A stretch of 64,000 nt of DNA from Vibrio maerlii (GTDB lineage: Bacteria; Pseudomonadota; Gammaproteobacteria; Enterobacterales; Vibrionaceae), in the NCBI RefSeq assembly GCF_003415655.1, contig NZ_QRHC01000015.1, positions 28,775 to 92,774 of the forward strand, given 5' to 3'. This document shows positions 34,501-49,500 of the stretch, in pieces. Both the position numbers and the translations under genes were made by a program. The notes beneath the pieces were generated by a model. The model made no database searches, was not told the DNA's origin, and saw only the letters and a list, made by a program, of their open reading frames with translations. The stretch's first letter is position 1, and each line of letters begins with the position of its first letter.

Positions 34501-37500
34501 CAATGCCAGAATCTAAGGTAATCGTACCCATATCACCTAGAATCGTATCTGCATCGTCGCCGATAATCGTCGAACCTTGAGCACCGTTTCCGCCATATAA
34601 GTAATCTTGGCCTTGACCGCCAAGGATCATGTCATTGCCTTCATTACCCACAACGGTGTCGCTTCCACCCAATGTAAACCCAGTGTTGCTGACACTTAGT
34701 ACATCATTCAATGTACTAGACAGAATACGGTTAGTATTAGCGGCTTGATTGATAACACCCTTATCGGCAATCACGATGTCATCGCCTTCACCCGCATTGA
34801 TGATGTCATTACCAACAGTCAGATCATCGGATGTTTCTAGGTTATCCGTTTGGGTGTTTGCATCATTTACAACCGTCAACATCTGAGTCGTCAGGTCAAG
34901 ACGAGTTGATGTATCAACATTGAATCCGGCATCACCATAAATATGATCCGTACCACCTAGGCCGTTAATCGTATCGTTACCAGAACCACCTGCTAGGTGA
35001 TCACCGTATTGACTGCCAGTAATCTGGTCATTACCTGCACCACCGTAGATAACAACTGAACCGCCAGCACCCGATGCATCAATAATGTCATTGCCAGGGT
35101 TAGCAAACTCACGAGCTTTATCTGTTTTTTCATCAGAAGTCGCGTCATAAGACCAACCGTTCTGACCGGTTTCACCAAACAAAATTAACGCTGACGCTGC
35201 ATCACTGCCTGTTACAGACAAGGTGTCGTTACCGCCTCCACCGTGAACAACAGTGATAGAACCCGCCGCGGTTCCTTCGACTGTCAGACTATCGTCTCCC
35301 TGACCTAAGAACAGCTCTACAACTTCGATATCACTGTATTCAATACCTTCACCCATGCCGAGGCCAGTTAAGCTTGAGCCAGTCAAGATACCATTATCGC
35401 TCTCAACACTACCGTCATTGAAAATATTCAATTCATCCGTCTGTTGTGATTCATTAATCTCGATATCTTTCACTGGAAGTTCAGAATCAGTTTCCGTTGG
35501 CAGCATGACTGCCACGCTCAATGCTCGGTCTTTACCAGATGATGATCCTCCTTCGATAACCAATTTACCGTTGATGCCTGTTAACGTATGGGGCTGTAGA
35601 GGTGGATTTTGTACCGGTTGACCCTCTTGCTCTTGGTAGTCTGGGTTTACCGCTAGAGAGATCGTAATTGGTTGATCCCAGTTGGTCGCATCAAAAGTCA
35701 CGGTATTATCGAGGGCATTAAATCGGCTGTCTGCACTTGAGAACAGGGTTTGACCATCATTCAACAAGTTCACCGTTACTGGAGCGGTTGGCGCTTTACT
35801 CAACACGATCGTATATTCATCGGTTTGAGTCTCACTCACTAGTGTCGAACCATCCGTTTGCTCAATAATCACTGCGCCGCTGTCGTTATCGACCACCGCT
35901 ACCATTTGTTCGACTGAATCAAGTTGGTTGTAATCAGAGCTATTCAATGAGCTACTTGTTGATATTGACACACCTGCTTGGTAAACGTTTTCCACATCTA
36001 AGTCATCTAATGCTGTAACTGTGAATGATTTGACTTGGTTCCAATCACTCGAATCGAAGGTTAACTCTGCATTAGCTAAAGAAAGCTGCGCTGCTGCACC
36101 TTGACCAATGATTTCAGCAATCGATACTGTTACAACCTCACCAGCTTCAGGCTGTGTAGTGAGACGCACATCGTAGGTAATACTCGAACCACCCTCTACC
36201 ACTTGCTCACCTTGCTGAGGAAGCACAATCAGGTCAGCTTGATCATTGTCGTAAACTTGGACCTCTACATTGGCAATGTCCAAGTTATCAAACTCAGGAT
36301 TATCGCTGGTTACGCTATGGCTTATAACGTAGTCACGTGCACCTTCCATTGCGCTATCATCAGTCGCTTTCACGTAGATAGTTGTATTGTCATCCCAGTT
36401 AGATGTTGAATCGTAAGTCACTACTAATGATTCGTAATAATTGATTCCGTCTAGTGACACTAGGATGCTGGCAGCTTCGCCATTGGTACTGTCTTTATCA
36501 CTGCTGGATGCACGCGCTGCAGATACCGTTACATAGGCCACGGTTGCAACGGTTGGCTGGTCCACATTCAGCGATAGTTCATAGCTGTCCGTCACACCGC
36601 TTTCATCAACGACTAGTGTCTGCTTATCAACGCCTACCGCACCATTATCTTGGCTTGCCACATTCAGTGAAATACCTTCAACAAAGATGCCGTTGAACGC
36701 TTCATCTTCACTAAATACACTGTGATTAATGAAGCTGCTACGGCCTTCTACCGCGTAAGACACTATCGGTTTCGTTACGTCGCTTGCAACATTGAACTGG
36801 TCAGCACCTAGACCACCGATAATGGTTGTTTCTACATCTTCATTGGTACTTAGAACATAGAAGGTATCATCGCCTTCTAGGCCATCGACCTCTGCAAACT
36901 CAACGCCTGTGTAACCGATGTTGAGACCTGCACCAAAAATGCCGTCCTCAGTGATCATAAAGTTATCATCACCTTCTGTACCCAAGACCACAACTCGGTC
37001 GTTACCTGCACCACCATCAATTTTGAGAGCGGCATTGATGCTGTACTCAATGGTGTCTTCACCTTCACCACCGAATAGCTCAACATCGACGCTGTTATTA
37101 ATCAGACCACTGTCTGCTAACAAGAATGCACGAACAACAAAACTATCATCACCTGCTTCACCATAGAGTTTGGTTACCGCTTTGTTTGAGTAAACCTTGA
37201 TGCTGTCTTCACCATCGCCACCGTAAATAACCATTGGCAAGCTGTTACCGCGGCTTAGGTAGCCTAATGTTGTTTCAGTAGTTTCAATTTCATCACCGGC
37301 AGCCACTGTTCCTGCGCTGAGGGTGCGCTCGCTACCGTATAATTGACCAACTTGGAAGCTATCGTTACCTGCACCACCATCAAGCGTCACAATGGTACTG
37401 GTGTCATCACTATAGAAGCTATCTGCACCATCTAGACCATTAATGATCAAACGAGCATTGATAGAGCTGTCATAGTTGATACGTTCTACCGTATCGCCAT

Positions 37501-40500
37501 AACCACCATTTCCATCGTCATGCATCGCAGCGACAAAATGCGCACGTAGTAAGAAAGTATCGGCTTGTGCTAGACCATTAATTTCTAGTACATCCGCACC
37601 GTCATTTTTAGCACCCGAATCACTCACATCGATAGTGTAATCGGCATCACTACCGGTACGGTTGATGATGTAGCTATCAGTACCACCTTGTCCATCAAGA
37701 ACAAGTGCATCATCACGGCTATGAAGTTGGTTAACGATAATCTCATCGTCACCACTACCCATGTTGACATAGACATCACCAACCAATGAGGCAGCATCTA
37801 CCATGACGTAGTCATCTGATTCAGCCATATTGATGGTAATGGTCTGAGCTTGAAGTGAACCCGTGATCGTCAGGCTATCTTCATCATCACCACCTAGGAA
37901 GTTAATCGTTGTTCCTGCGTTAATTGAACCGTGAACCTCAGAGACAGCACCTTGTGCATCAGAGTTTCCTGTATCACCCTTATCGACATCTATATTCACA
38001 CTCATGTCTGCGTCCAACACAGCCCCCGCTTCGAGGATGAAACCATCGCCAGAGTTAATGTTGATATTTGATTGAGTCTCCAGAGTCACACCGTTTACGA
38101 CAGTAATATTGTCGTCTGCTGAGTTATCCGTTGAGATAAGGTTGATATCGCCAACAGCGGTAATGTTCTCTGTAATTGTAATAGGACTGCGAGTGACAAT
38201 ATTGACGTCACCACCAGCCAACAGACCATTCGGTAGTCCGTTTACGACACCACCGACACTCAGAGCACCAGTATTTTCAATATAAGTACTGCCTGCCGTT
38301 GATTGACCTTGGATATTGCCAACTTCTGTCGTAATTGCGTTATCTGATTCACCAATATCTTTAGCGGCAAATAGGTAAGCCATGCCTGAGGTTACATTAT
38401 TGCCGCTGCTATTATCATTCAAGATTCTGCCAGCTGGTGCTGCAATAAAGGCAATGGCCGCTGCACCAGTCTGAATTGTGTTGAGATATAGATCGCCGGT
38501 GGTTTCGGTTATGTGCGCATTATTTGCACTTGAAAGCGTTAGATTGTCCCCTTCGGCTGAGCCAGTATCGATATCAAGATCGTTACCAATTTGACCTACC
38601 GTATCTAAACGCGCAGTTAACGCGATACTGTTAGCAATGACATCAGCCTCAACGTCATTCAGTGCGTCTAAAATCGCGAGGTGTGCGATTAGCTCAACAT
38701 CACCATTGGTCGATTCCACTTTATCGATATCTAAATTTTGTTCGGTTTCATTCACGCGAATATCGTTTAGAGCCGTCGCAGTGAACGTGCCACCAATCAG
38801 ATTGATATCAAGTAAATTACCTATTTCACCAATCGAGCCAATGTTCGAAGTGAGAACGATATTTACCGCTCGAATATTCTCGTAATCATGGTTAAAGGCA
38901 TCAACGATAGAGCCGTTCAGCGCCAGTAGGTCCACCGTACCACCACTCGAGTAAATCGTTGCAACATTCAAATTCGAATCTACTTCAGTAATGTAGATGT
39001 CTTGCTGAGCTCGTGCTGTTAATGTGGCATCGCTATCAAGATCGATGTTGAATCGGTTAGATGAACTACCAATAGCACCTGAGCCTGCCTCTAGAATTAA
39101 GGTACTGCCTGCATAAACCGATGCAGATGAACCAGTGCCATCCGTAAGACTCTGCTTAGATTTAATACGAACATTCTCACCAGAGATAGAATCGATCTCC
39201 ATCGATTGTTCTGACCCTAGGTAAACATTGCCTGATGCCGTTGCTGAAATAGTGCCTGCGACAAGTACATCGATATCTTCACGTTGATCGATCACGATCT
39301 TCGTTACATTTGCAGTACGATAATCAGAGTTGCTTAACGTTGTGACTGCTGATGAAACAACAGATGGGTCAACTTCTTCCAGGTCAATAACCAAGCCACT
39401 CATGCGTACGATTTGGTATGTTTCACTACCTACCTGTACATAACCGTCTTGTACTAAACCGACATCGGCCCAATTCGCGTCATTGTCATTGATCAAGGTG
39501 ATCAGATCAGGGGTGCTGCTGATTGCCGCAACATCAAGAGTCACATTGATTTCTACTGATAGGTCGGTTGATGTCAGTGTCATCGTCGAGTCGGTGACCG
39601 TAGCGACTTCGTAGAAGCTACCTTCGTCATTCGCATTTGAGCTATCACCGGCGATTCGGATTTGCATACCAGCGACAAATCCATCATCAATCCAACTGCC
39701 CGAGTCACGAACCAAAGAATCTCCACTATCGGATTCTTCCACATCAACAGTTACATTCTGCGCTCGTTCTTCCAGTAAGAAGTAGACGTCATTTCGTTCA
39801 GCTGCGGCAAGTTGAACTCGCTCGTCATCGGTATAATCACCATCAAGATCAATCTCAACCGCTCCCGTTGCGCTACCGATATCATTTTGAGTCACGATAG
39901 TAATATCGCCACCCGCCGAGATATTTGCATCTTCAATAGAGGCTTGAGTATTGGTGATAGGTTTCAGCAAGCTACCACTGATGAGGTTTAGCAGTTCATC
40001 TTCCGTCCAAACATGGACACTACCTTCTAGCTCCGCACGTTTATCATCTGACAGGGTATATTCATACTCAATGTCGTATGCTTCTTGGCCATAAGTCGCA
40101 TGCAAAGAATGGTACTCAGCATTGCGCTTGTTGTTTAAAGTGGTAATCGCATCATCAACAAACGTCTCGAGCTCTGTGCCACTAAGACCCTGCTCTTCAC
40201 CTTGAGCTTGGTACACCTCACGGTAATATGTTTCTTCACCTTCCGAGATAGTCGCGACATCAGACACATCATAATCACCCTCAAACTGACCATTTCGGAT
40301 ATTCCAGTAAGTGCTGTACTCCAGTTCACGAGCCGTAATGTAAGCTTCAACCACATCATCAATCTTATCTTGAGCGGAGTCACTACCCTCAATCAGACCT
40401 AAGTTGACCCACAAGCCCGTGCTGAGTTCTTCGTAAGTGCGCTCATCACGAATCGCAGAGGTATTTGCGTCTTGTAGTGAGCCTTTCGATACCGTGATGG

Positions 40501-43500
40501 TGACATCACCAGACTCACTTGAGATTTCCTTCGCAAGGAAGTCGCCGTCAAGCTCAGTTAGGTAAATATCGTTTACAGCCAACACGGTCACTGAATCGGT
40601 ATTGAACACACCGCTGTCTATGGTCAGAGCTTGGCTAGACGAACCGACATGCGCTTCTGAATTGAGATGGATGATACCACCACGCACCACACCACTCGTG
40701 CCAGACTCACCCTCAATGCCACCGACAGCAGATAGGTAAACCTTTCCGCCCGTATCACGCAATGAATCATAAATGCTCGCCGAAGAAATGTTGTTAACGA
40801 CAAGTGGTCCGTCTATCTCAACGATATTGATACGCCCACCAAACGTTCGAGCCGTAATGCCACCATCCGCATCATTTGTTAAATTCGTTCGCAATGCATT
40901 GGTCGCTGCATCGATGCTGCCATCAACATTGGTAATCGCAACACCACCGATCTTACTCGCGGTTATAACGATATCTTTACCGCCCACAGAACCATTAGAC
41001 TGAGTGTAAACCTTGGCATTAGTATTGATTGTAGTTGTACCCTCAGAGTTACTAATTGCACCCTGAACAATCACATCCCCCCCATTAGTTGAGGTGATAT
41101 CTATGGCTCCAGCCTCAAGACCAGTGAAGGTGATGTTAACGCCGTAATCTGCCTTGATAGAGTGAATTGACTCTGTACGGACCTTGCTCTCATTAACAAA
41201 CTTCGCGTAGTACGTTTTCTTGCCCCACCAGGTGCTCTTAGTCCATTTCTTAACTAGTGACGTTTCAGAACTCAACGTAATGTCGTTCGTATCGAACGTA
41301 TAGTCCTTGTTTTTGTCCAGAGGCACGAATTCAAAGTATGCACCTTCTCCGCGCAATGTTGGGTCACCTAATGGCTCAGGATCACCATCAAACACAACAT
41401 CGTTCGGGTCTTTAGCAAATGCATCGATACCTAACCAAGAAGATGTTGCTTCCGTGGTGTAACGGCGATCGAAACGTTCTTGCCCCATACTCCAAGAGTA
41501 ACGCCACCCCTCTTTAGGCAAGTACTCCATCGAATCTGAGCCACTTGAAGTTGATTTGGATGAGCCCTCAGCGTATTCCGTAGTTACCGACACGCCAGTT
41601 TCATCTTTGATATAGGTGGTCACTAAGGCTTCACCCGAAGAGTTGGCTTGCGCCTTATCTCGCAAAATCAACGTTCCCTTACCACGCTGAGAAGCATCCA
41701 AACCGAGAATCTTAATATCAAGATCAGTGTTGTTGTTTACCTCAATCTCAGCGTAACCGCCAAGCAACTCAATTTCAGAGTTTTCATTGGTATTTAATAT
41801 ATGACCGTTTAATTCGATGTAACCACCGCTAACCCGCATATCACCAACAACAATTTGGTCGTTGGTCGCATCATAGAAAACAGAGAAGTCTTCGCTACCA
41901 ACATCTAGACGAATTAAACCCGTTGCTCCTGAATCTTTGAGATCTTGAATTGTGTCTTCCATTGATTCATCAATATCAAGCACAAAGCTTTCTTTACCAC
42001 TTTGAATTTTACCGTTGATATTGATGTATTCAGCAGTAATAGAAATGTTATCTGCATAAATACTTGGGCCAGTAATCGTGCGACCGATGAGGTCATCTAC
42101 TTGACTATCTGTTGCTTCATTGAGACCGTTATTACCAATTTCTGAGTTCCATTTAGCGTACTCAGAACCATCGACAGAATAAGTTGAACCTGGTGGCAGG
42201 CTGATCACAGTCGAACCACCCGTCATCACAACCTGATTCTCGACATCAATATCCGCGTAGATATTGATGTCACCCTTACCTAAAGTATTCGATCCTTCAC
42301 CACTGAGGGACTTCAGCTCTAACGTGCCAGAGCGGTTAGTAACGTCACCATTCACCGTGATAGAAGGCCATGTAAGAATCGCGTTGTTATCTGGATATTG
42401 AGACTGGAGTTCAGCAAGCTCTTTATCAAGATCGACATCATTAACGATACTAATTAATGGTTGGTTATCCACACCTGCATCTTGTCGTTCTCCATTGAGA
42501 TAAACCCCACCATTCTCTTGAGGAATTGTTATGTCGTTCACAACCAGTGAAGCGAGTGTATGGTTAATTATCGTTACTGATGCGTCACCTGGCGCAATAA
42601 TATAGCCCGCATAGCCTTCATCCGCACTTGCGCGGATATCAACACGCCCAGCTTCAGCATGGATGTCATCAATGGTAATTACCGAAGTGGAAAGTTCTAC
42701 TGGGAAATACTCACCACCAGCAGATACGTCCATCAAGCCTTTCTCTAACAACAATTGCTGGATGCGGTCGATTTCAGATTTGTAGAACGCTTCGATATCC
42801 GTATCGCTAGACTTGCCATCATTAAAGATTGACAGCTGCTCTTGCGCATAATCTAAGTCTTCAAACAGGCTTGAGCTCAGTGCTTCGATAGATGTCGAAT
42901 ACGTCACTCCATCTGTTTTAACCACTTCATTGACCGTCCCATCATTATTCAAGCTAATGAACTCGATGGACTGATCACGGCGAATACCTGTTTCCAAAGT
43001 ACCGTAGTTGTAGACAGAACCCGTTGCGCCACTGGTCACGTCTCCCCCCAGGTTCGCTGTTCCACCTAATGCCGATGCCCAGTTAACTGTCTTAGTTTGT
43101 GCATCCATATCAGCGAAGCCAAAGCGCTCAGCATGAAGGTTCATTTGGCGGGCTGTTTTCACGTGCGCACCAGAAGCAACAGTGATGGTATTGGTTTGGG
43201 TTAATGTCGCGTAAGCACCCGCATCATCGATTGGAATTACGCTATCTGAGAAGCTATCAATTAATGCATGAATCTTATAATCGTCTCGGTTGAAGTCAGT
43301 ATCAGTACCGGTAGACAGATTCACATCACCGTATGCGGTAATGTCAGCACCCTCGTCAATTAAAACGATATTTTCCGGTGTGATATTTACATTGGCATTG
43401 GTGACTGAAACAGAAATCGCACCACTTGAATCCGCCTCCACATTACCAACGACTGTACCTTGACCTCGAGCGGAGAGCTGCAGATCACCTACTGATTCTA

Positions 43501-46500
43501 GAATCGCGTTCTTACCAATGCGTACTTGCGCTAAAAGCTCATCGTCAGTGATTTTCACTGTCGCACCAGTACCAGCCAAAGCACCTGACGCATTAAGAAT
43601 CACTTTATCGGTAATATCGAGGTCGTTTAGAGCATTGAGTGAGATGCCGTCATCATCGCCTGTGCCCCACGCAGTTAGATCGGCATCGTCACCTACATCA
43701 ATGGTAGTTGCCATATCAAGCACTGTGCGGCTGTCCGCTCCAGCAGCACTTGCAAGACCAACTGCTACCGCTTGGATCTTGCCACCTTCATTTTTGTATG
43801 CGCGGTTAATCGCATCGGTATTAATATCTAACGCAGTGATCTCTAGGTTATCACTGTCACTCGAACCATCGCCCAAGATAACATTGACATCCGCTGTGAT
43901 ATCGTGGTCAATCTCAGCACCAGAGCCAGAAAGTAGACCACCAGAAGCAACCACAACTTTTGCGTCGAACTTGGTTAGATGCTCAGCTTTCACATCAAGA
44001 ACACCAGCACCTGAGCTTTCACCTAATGTGATAGAAGATTCATCATCTACCTCAACCTTCGTTGTGCTGGTCGATTTAGTATCTGCACCAACACCAGCGC
44101 CAGCAGCCAGTCCACCGCTACCCGCTACTGCAAGTACGTAGTTATCTTCTGTCGCTTTAGCGACCATGGTTAAGTCACCGCCACGATAATCAGTCGCAGA
44201 CATAAGCAGAATGGTATCGACATCGGTTTCGCTATCGGCAAACACCACACCCGCAGCAATAAAGCCTGCTGAGATACCATAGCCTTCCGATTTTTGCTTC
44301 GCATTCGCTAACGCTTTAACTGAACCCTCACCATCAGCTGTGATGTCAGAATCCGTCATAGACACGCCGATGTCACCTGTCACAGTAGTTTCGACGAACA
44401 CACCTGCACCCGCAAAGCCAAGACCAGCAGATACCGAGGTCGCCACACCCATCGTATAAACGTCATCCGTCGAGCTTGCTGTCACTGTAAAGTCGCCAGA
44501 AGCATCTAAAGTTGAATTGCGGATATCACTGTTAAGACTGACTTCTACATCATTGATCACTCGGGTTGCAGACAATGATATTGCGACACCCGCAGGGGCA
44601 AGGTTGACTGTTAACGTTGCGGTTGCAGCTGTTGCATCAATATCTGATGTACTAGATGAAGTTACTGAAATGTCCGTTGCACCGATATAAGAACTGTCTT
44701 CAATGTAGCTATCCACTTCCGCGTATACATAGTTCTCAACCCGAACGGCAGCACCTGCGACAGCCACACCTGCAGCGCCACCCGTAGCAGCAGCACTACC
44801 GGCACCAACACCAGCGTCGATCGTCATATCTAGGGAAGAATCGACTTCTAATGTGCCTGATGCATAGATAGCACTGTTATCGATATAACTTGAAACAGCA
44901 ACCTTATTAGTGTCGTCACCAATTTCGTTGACTGCAACTGAGCCACCTAACGATACACCAACGCCACCCGCAGCACCGCCAGCACCTGCAGCAGCGACAG
45001 AAGCTATCGTCGCTTCAATACTTGACGTGTTAACTGCCAAGACCTCAACTGCGCCCACTTTATTGTCTGATGCACCAATTGTTGTATCTTCAATGTAGGC
45101 AGTGGTATCTCCATAAATGTAGTTTACTGTTTCTGCACCTGCACCACTTAGCGCAAGGCCACCACCTGCACCACCAGCTGCCGACACGGAAGCTGCAACC
45201 GATGTAGCCTTGATAGTATTATCGGTATCAGCGGTTACGCTTACATCCCCCGTTGAGATTTCATTCACATCAGCAATGTAGCTTGCAGTATTTGCATCGA
45301 CCGTATTTTCAGCGAGTGCGACACTTACCGTACCGGCCACACCACCACCTGCACCAAAGCCTGCTGCTAATGATGCCGATGCCGTTGTTGCAGTGATCTT
45401 GTTGGTGTTGTCTGCATCTAACGTAAGGCTCGCACTATCGATAACCTTGCTAGAGGCTGAGCTGTTATCGATATAAGTTTCTACATCGGTGTAGACAGAG
45501 TTGGTTGTGCTTGCACCTGCACCTGCACCAGATAGACCGCCGCCAGCACCACCAGAGAGCGCCATACTGCCAGCACCAACACCGGCATCAATTGTCATCT
45601 TGCCAGTAGCATCAATCGAGAGGTCGCCAGATGTTGTGATGCCGCTATTTTTAACAAATGAACGAACGCCCTGACGAGAGTTACTGCTACCGATATTATT
45701 CGAAGCAAGCGCAGCACCAAGAGCAATACCAACACCCCCACCCGCGCCGCCGGCACCTGATAGTGAAGCTGCCACAACTTCTGCATCAATGTCAGAAGTG
45801 TCTTTTGCGTTGACCGACACACTTGATGCACTGTCGATTTGAGAGCCTTGGATATAGCTCTGCGTCTCACCATAAATATTGTTTACAGCTTCTGCGCCAG
45901 CACCACCAATGCTGATACCGCCACCTGCTCCACCTGCAATAGAAGAAGTGGCAGCAACCGAAACCGTATCAATGTCATTGTCAGCAATAGCATCAAGCGT
46001 AATCGCGCCTGTGCTATCTACTGATTTCGCCTCCTTGATGTAAGCAGAAGTGTTTACATCAACCAGGTTTTCAGCAATAGATAGACCGATATTAACGGAA
46101 ATACCACCACCGCTACCCCCAGCAATCGCAAGAGATGCAGAGCCAAGGTTTGCCTCGATGGACGAAGTGCTGGATGAGTTAATATCAATCAGTGCCGCAT
46201 CAATAACAGCAGAACTTGCACCAGTGTTATCAATGTATGCATCAATTGCTGCATACACATCATTGGTTGCAACAACACCCGAACCAGCTCCTGAGATACC
46301 ACCACCAGCCCCCCCGGCGATCGCCATACCACCAGCACCAACACCTGCGTAAATCGTCATGTTGCCGGTAGCTGTTAGGCTTAAACCTCCAGTTGTCGTG
46401 ACGCTTGAGTCTTCAATATAAGAAGCAACCGTCAGGCGATCGTTCTCAGTACCGATCTCGTTTTCAGAAACCGCCGCACCAATTGAAACACCAACACCAC

Positions 46501-49500
46501 CACCCGAGCCACCGCCACCGGCAACACTTACCGCTGCAACTTGAGCCGTAATATCTGAGATGTTTTCCGCTGTCACTGCTACGCTATTGGCATCTTTTAC
46601 ATCAGCATCGCTAATGTATGCCATAGTATCGCCACTGATGCTGTTGATTGAGTTTGCACCTGCGCCACTTACCGCAAAACCACCACCAGAGCCAAATGCA
46701 ACGGCGACCGAAGCAGCTACTGAGGTTGATTCAATTGTGTTATCTGCCGAAGCATCAATATCTAGTGCGCCCGTCAATTCAACGTCGGCGCCCGATACAT
46801 AAGCGCGTGTATTGTTGTCCACTTCATTACGCGCGAGCGCAACACCAATTGTTCCTGCAATGCCACCACCGGAACCAAAGCCAGCAGCAATAGAAGCAGC
46901 GCCTGCGTCAGAATCAATATCTGAGGTATTGCTTGCTGTCACGGTAAGATCAGCCGCTTTAATTTGATCGCTATTTGAAGTGTTATCAACATAGGCATCT
47001 ACATTGGCATAGATACTATTCGTCGCACTTACACCAGAACCCGAACCTGCGATACCACCGCCTGAGCCGCCAGCGATTGCCATTGAACCAGCACCTACAC
47101 CGGAATCAACATCGAGATCGGCAGTTGCGGAAACAGTAACGTCACCCGTTGCATCAAACTCTGATTCAATAATTGACGCCGATACCCCCAGGCGAGAACC
47201 AGAATCTCCAATGTAGTTTTCCGTGACGGCTGCGCCAATCGAGATGCCTAAACCACCACCATTACCGCCAGCCCCTGAGACCGATACTGCAGCGACTTCT
47301 GCATTGATTTTAGAAGTATTCGTTGCTGTAACCAAAATATCATCGCTGCTATACACTTCACTGTTTGAAAGTGTTGCGTTAGTTTCACCTTTAATCGTGT
47401 TAATTGCATTTGCACCCGCACCAGAAACGGAGATTGAGCCAGATGTGCTGTAGCTAACGGCAAAAGAGGCAGCAACCGAAGTCGCAGTAATAGTTGAATT
47501 TGTGGTTGCAACGACATCTACAGAGCCCACTCGATCATCTGAGGCGCCTAGTGCCACATTATTGATCGTTGCGTTGGTATCGTTGTTGATGTCGTTTTCA
47601 GCCAAAGCGACACCGATACTCAGTGCTCCAGAGCCAGATGCTGGAGAATAGCCGCCAGCAATCGAAGCACCAACAACAGCACTGGTGATTGTGCCGGTGT
47701 CTTTTGCTTTCACCGCTACAGAGTCAGCTTTGATTGTTTTATCAGCCTGAGTTGCTGATATTTCTGATGTAGTGTCGATCATTACACTGTTGTTGGTATC
47801 TGCGCCAACACCGCTTAGTGCCCCTGCAGAGCCTGACGTTGATTTAGCAAGCGCGACAGACGCGCCAACCACAACTGAGGTGATTTCTTGTTTGCTTTCA
47901 GCGAAGGTATCAACCGTACCTGAAACATCAATATCAGTATCTGTAATCAGAGCACTGATCTTATTCGCTTCGCCATTACTGTCGCCGATCTTGTTTTCAG
48001 CGATAGCAATGCCAATGCCACCAGAAACACCCGTTCCCGTTGTTGCTCCAGCATAAGCAAAACTTGCAGAAACCACACTTGAACTGATATCGCCATCTGC
48101 CACTGCGCTAACAAATACGCCATTTTCTGCATCGGATGCTGCGTTAGCCGTCGTTTCTTGAACGATGGTTGAATCATCAATTTGCGCAATGGTGTCACCA
48201 TACACTTCATTTTGAACGTAGGCGCCAGATCCAGAAAGCGTCACTGTTGTCGATGAACCACTTTGTAGACCAACAGAAGGCGCAACCACCACCGCGATGA
48301 TATCCGCTTCATTGTTCGCTTTTACATCCAAACGTGCGCTATCAAGATCTTCACTTGGTAAAGTGATCGTACTATCAACTACTTTCGATCGTGTATTCAT
48401 GCGAACTTTGTTATAGCTCACGGCCGCAGCGACAGAAACACCCACTTGAGTATTAAAGTTTGCTGCCGTGTCTTTACTTACACCTGCACCAATCGCTACT
48501 GACAAAATATCCGCTTCGCTGATTGCGCGCTGACGAATCTTGCCCGTTGCGGCAGTGATATCGCTGTTGTTAACTAGCGCATCAATATCGCTGACGATGT
48601 TATTTTCAGCGTAAGTGACACCGACGGTACCATTTCCTGCGTATGCCACACCAAGGGCAATAGCGTAAATATCAGATTCATCTTTTGCCTTAATATCAGC
48701 GGCAAAACCATCACTGTTCTTGCTATTAATGGTTGCCGTTGTGATGTCAGATAGGAATGCATCGACATCATTTGTCACATTGTTAATGGAGACATTACCT
48801 GTGATTGCAATGCTACTTGAATTCTGGCTACCTGATGTTTCTGCAATACCAGACAGCGCAGCGGAAATAGAGGCAGTAACGACCGTACTGTTATTAACCG
48901 CATTGATTGATAGTGAATCCAGCGTCAGTGTATTTATCGCCTTCATACCCGCATCAATATCGAATTCAACGTCGTTACGTAAACCAATACCCGCCGCCGC
49001 AAGCGCAAATGAGTTAGCTTCAGAGCTTGCGTAAGAGATTGGGAAAGCAAGCACTAATGAATTTTCTGTTGCCTCTAACGTCAACGCGTCGGCATTAAAG
49101 CTATTTAGGTTGTTGACCGATGCTTCAGTTGTGTGGTCCGCCTTGTTGAAGATAAACGCACCAGACACCGAAATACCGTATTCGCTGTTCGCTGTTTCTG
49201 GCTCTTCACCACCCGATGGGGCAACTTTGCCCGTCGCCCACGCTGCACTCATTGCGGTACCAAATACAAAGCCATCTGAACTTGCCGAGACTTTCGCATC
49301 ACCGTTTACATCGACATCACCAGAACGACTTAATGCATCACTATTACCAATTTGTGCTTTGGTCACCTTAGTTACGTCATTCATAATTGCTGACGCACCA
49401 ACACCAATTGCACCGCCAGATGCACCACCACCAGCGACAGTGAGAATGTCAACTTGGTTATTCGCCGTGACACTTAACTTTTCAACACCGCCCAAGTTGT

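Noticed and set aside
43518..44141. 207-residue and other long plus-strand frames inside the giant gene (for example 49110-49568)
   Set aside because: They mirror Gly/Ala/Ser/Thr-rich codons of the giant protein and have Pro/Ala/Ser-rich low-complexity products without start signals.
44480..47850. Regular repeats suggestive of a CRISPR array
   Set aside because: Periods of ~760 bases are in frame with a protein-coding gene and lack the short repeat/spacer structure.
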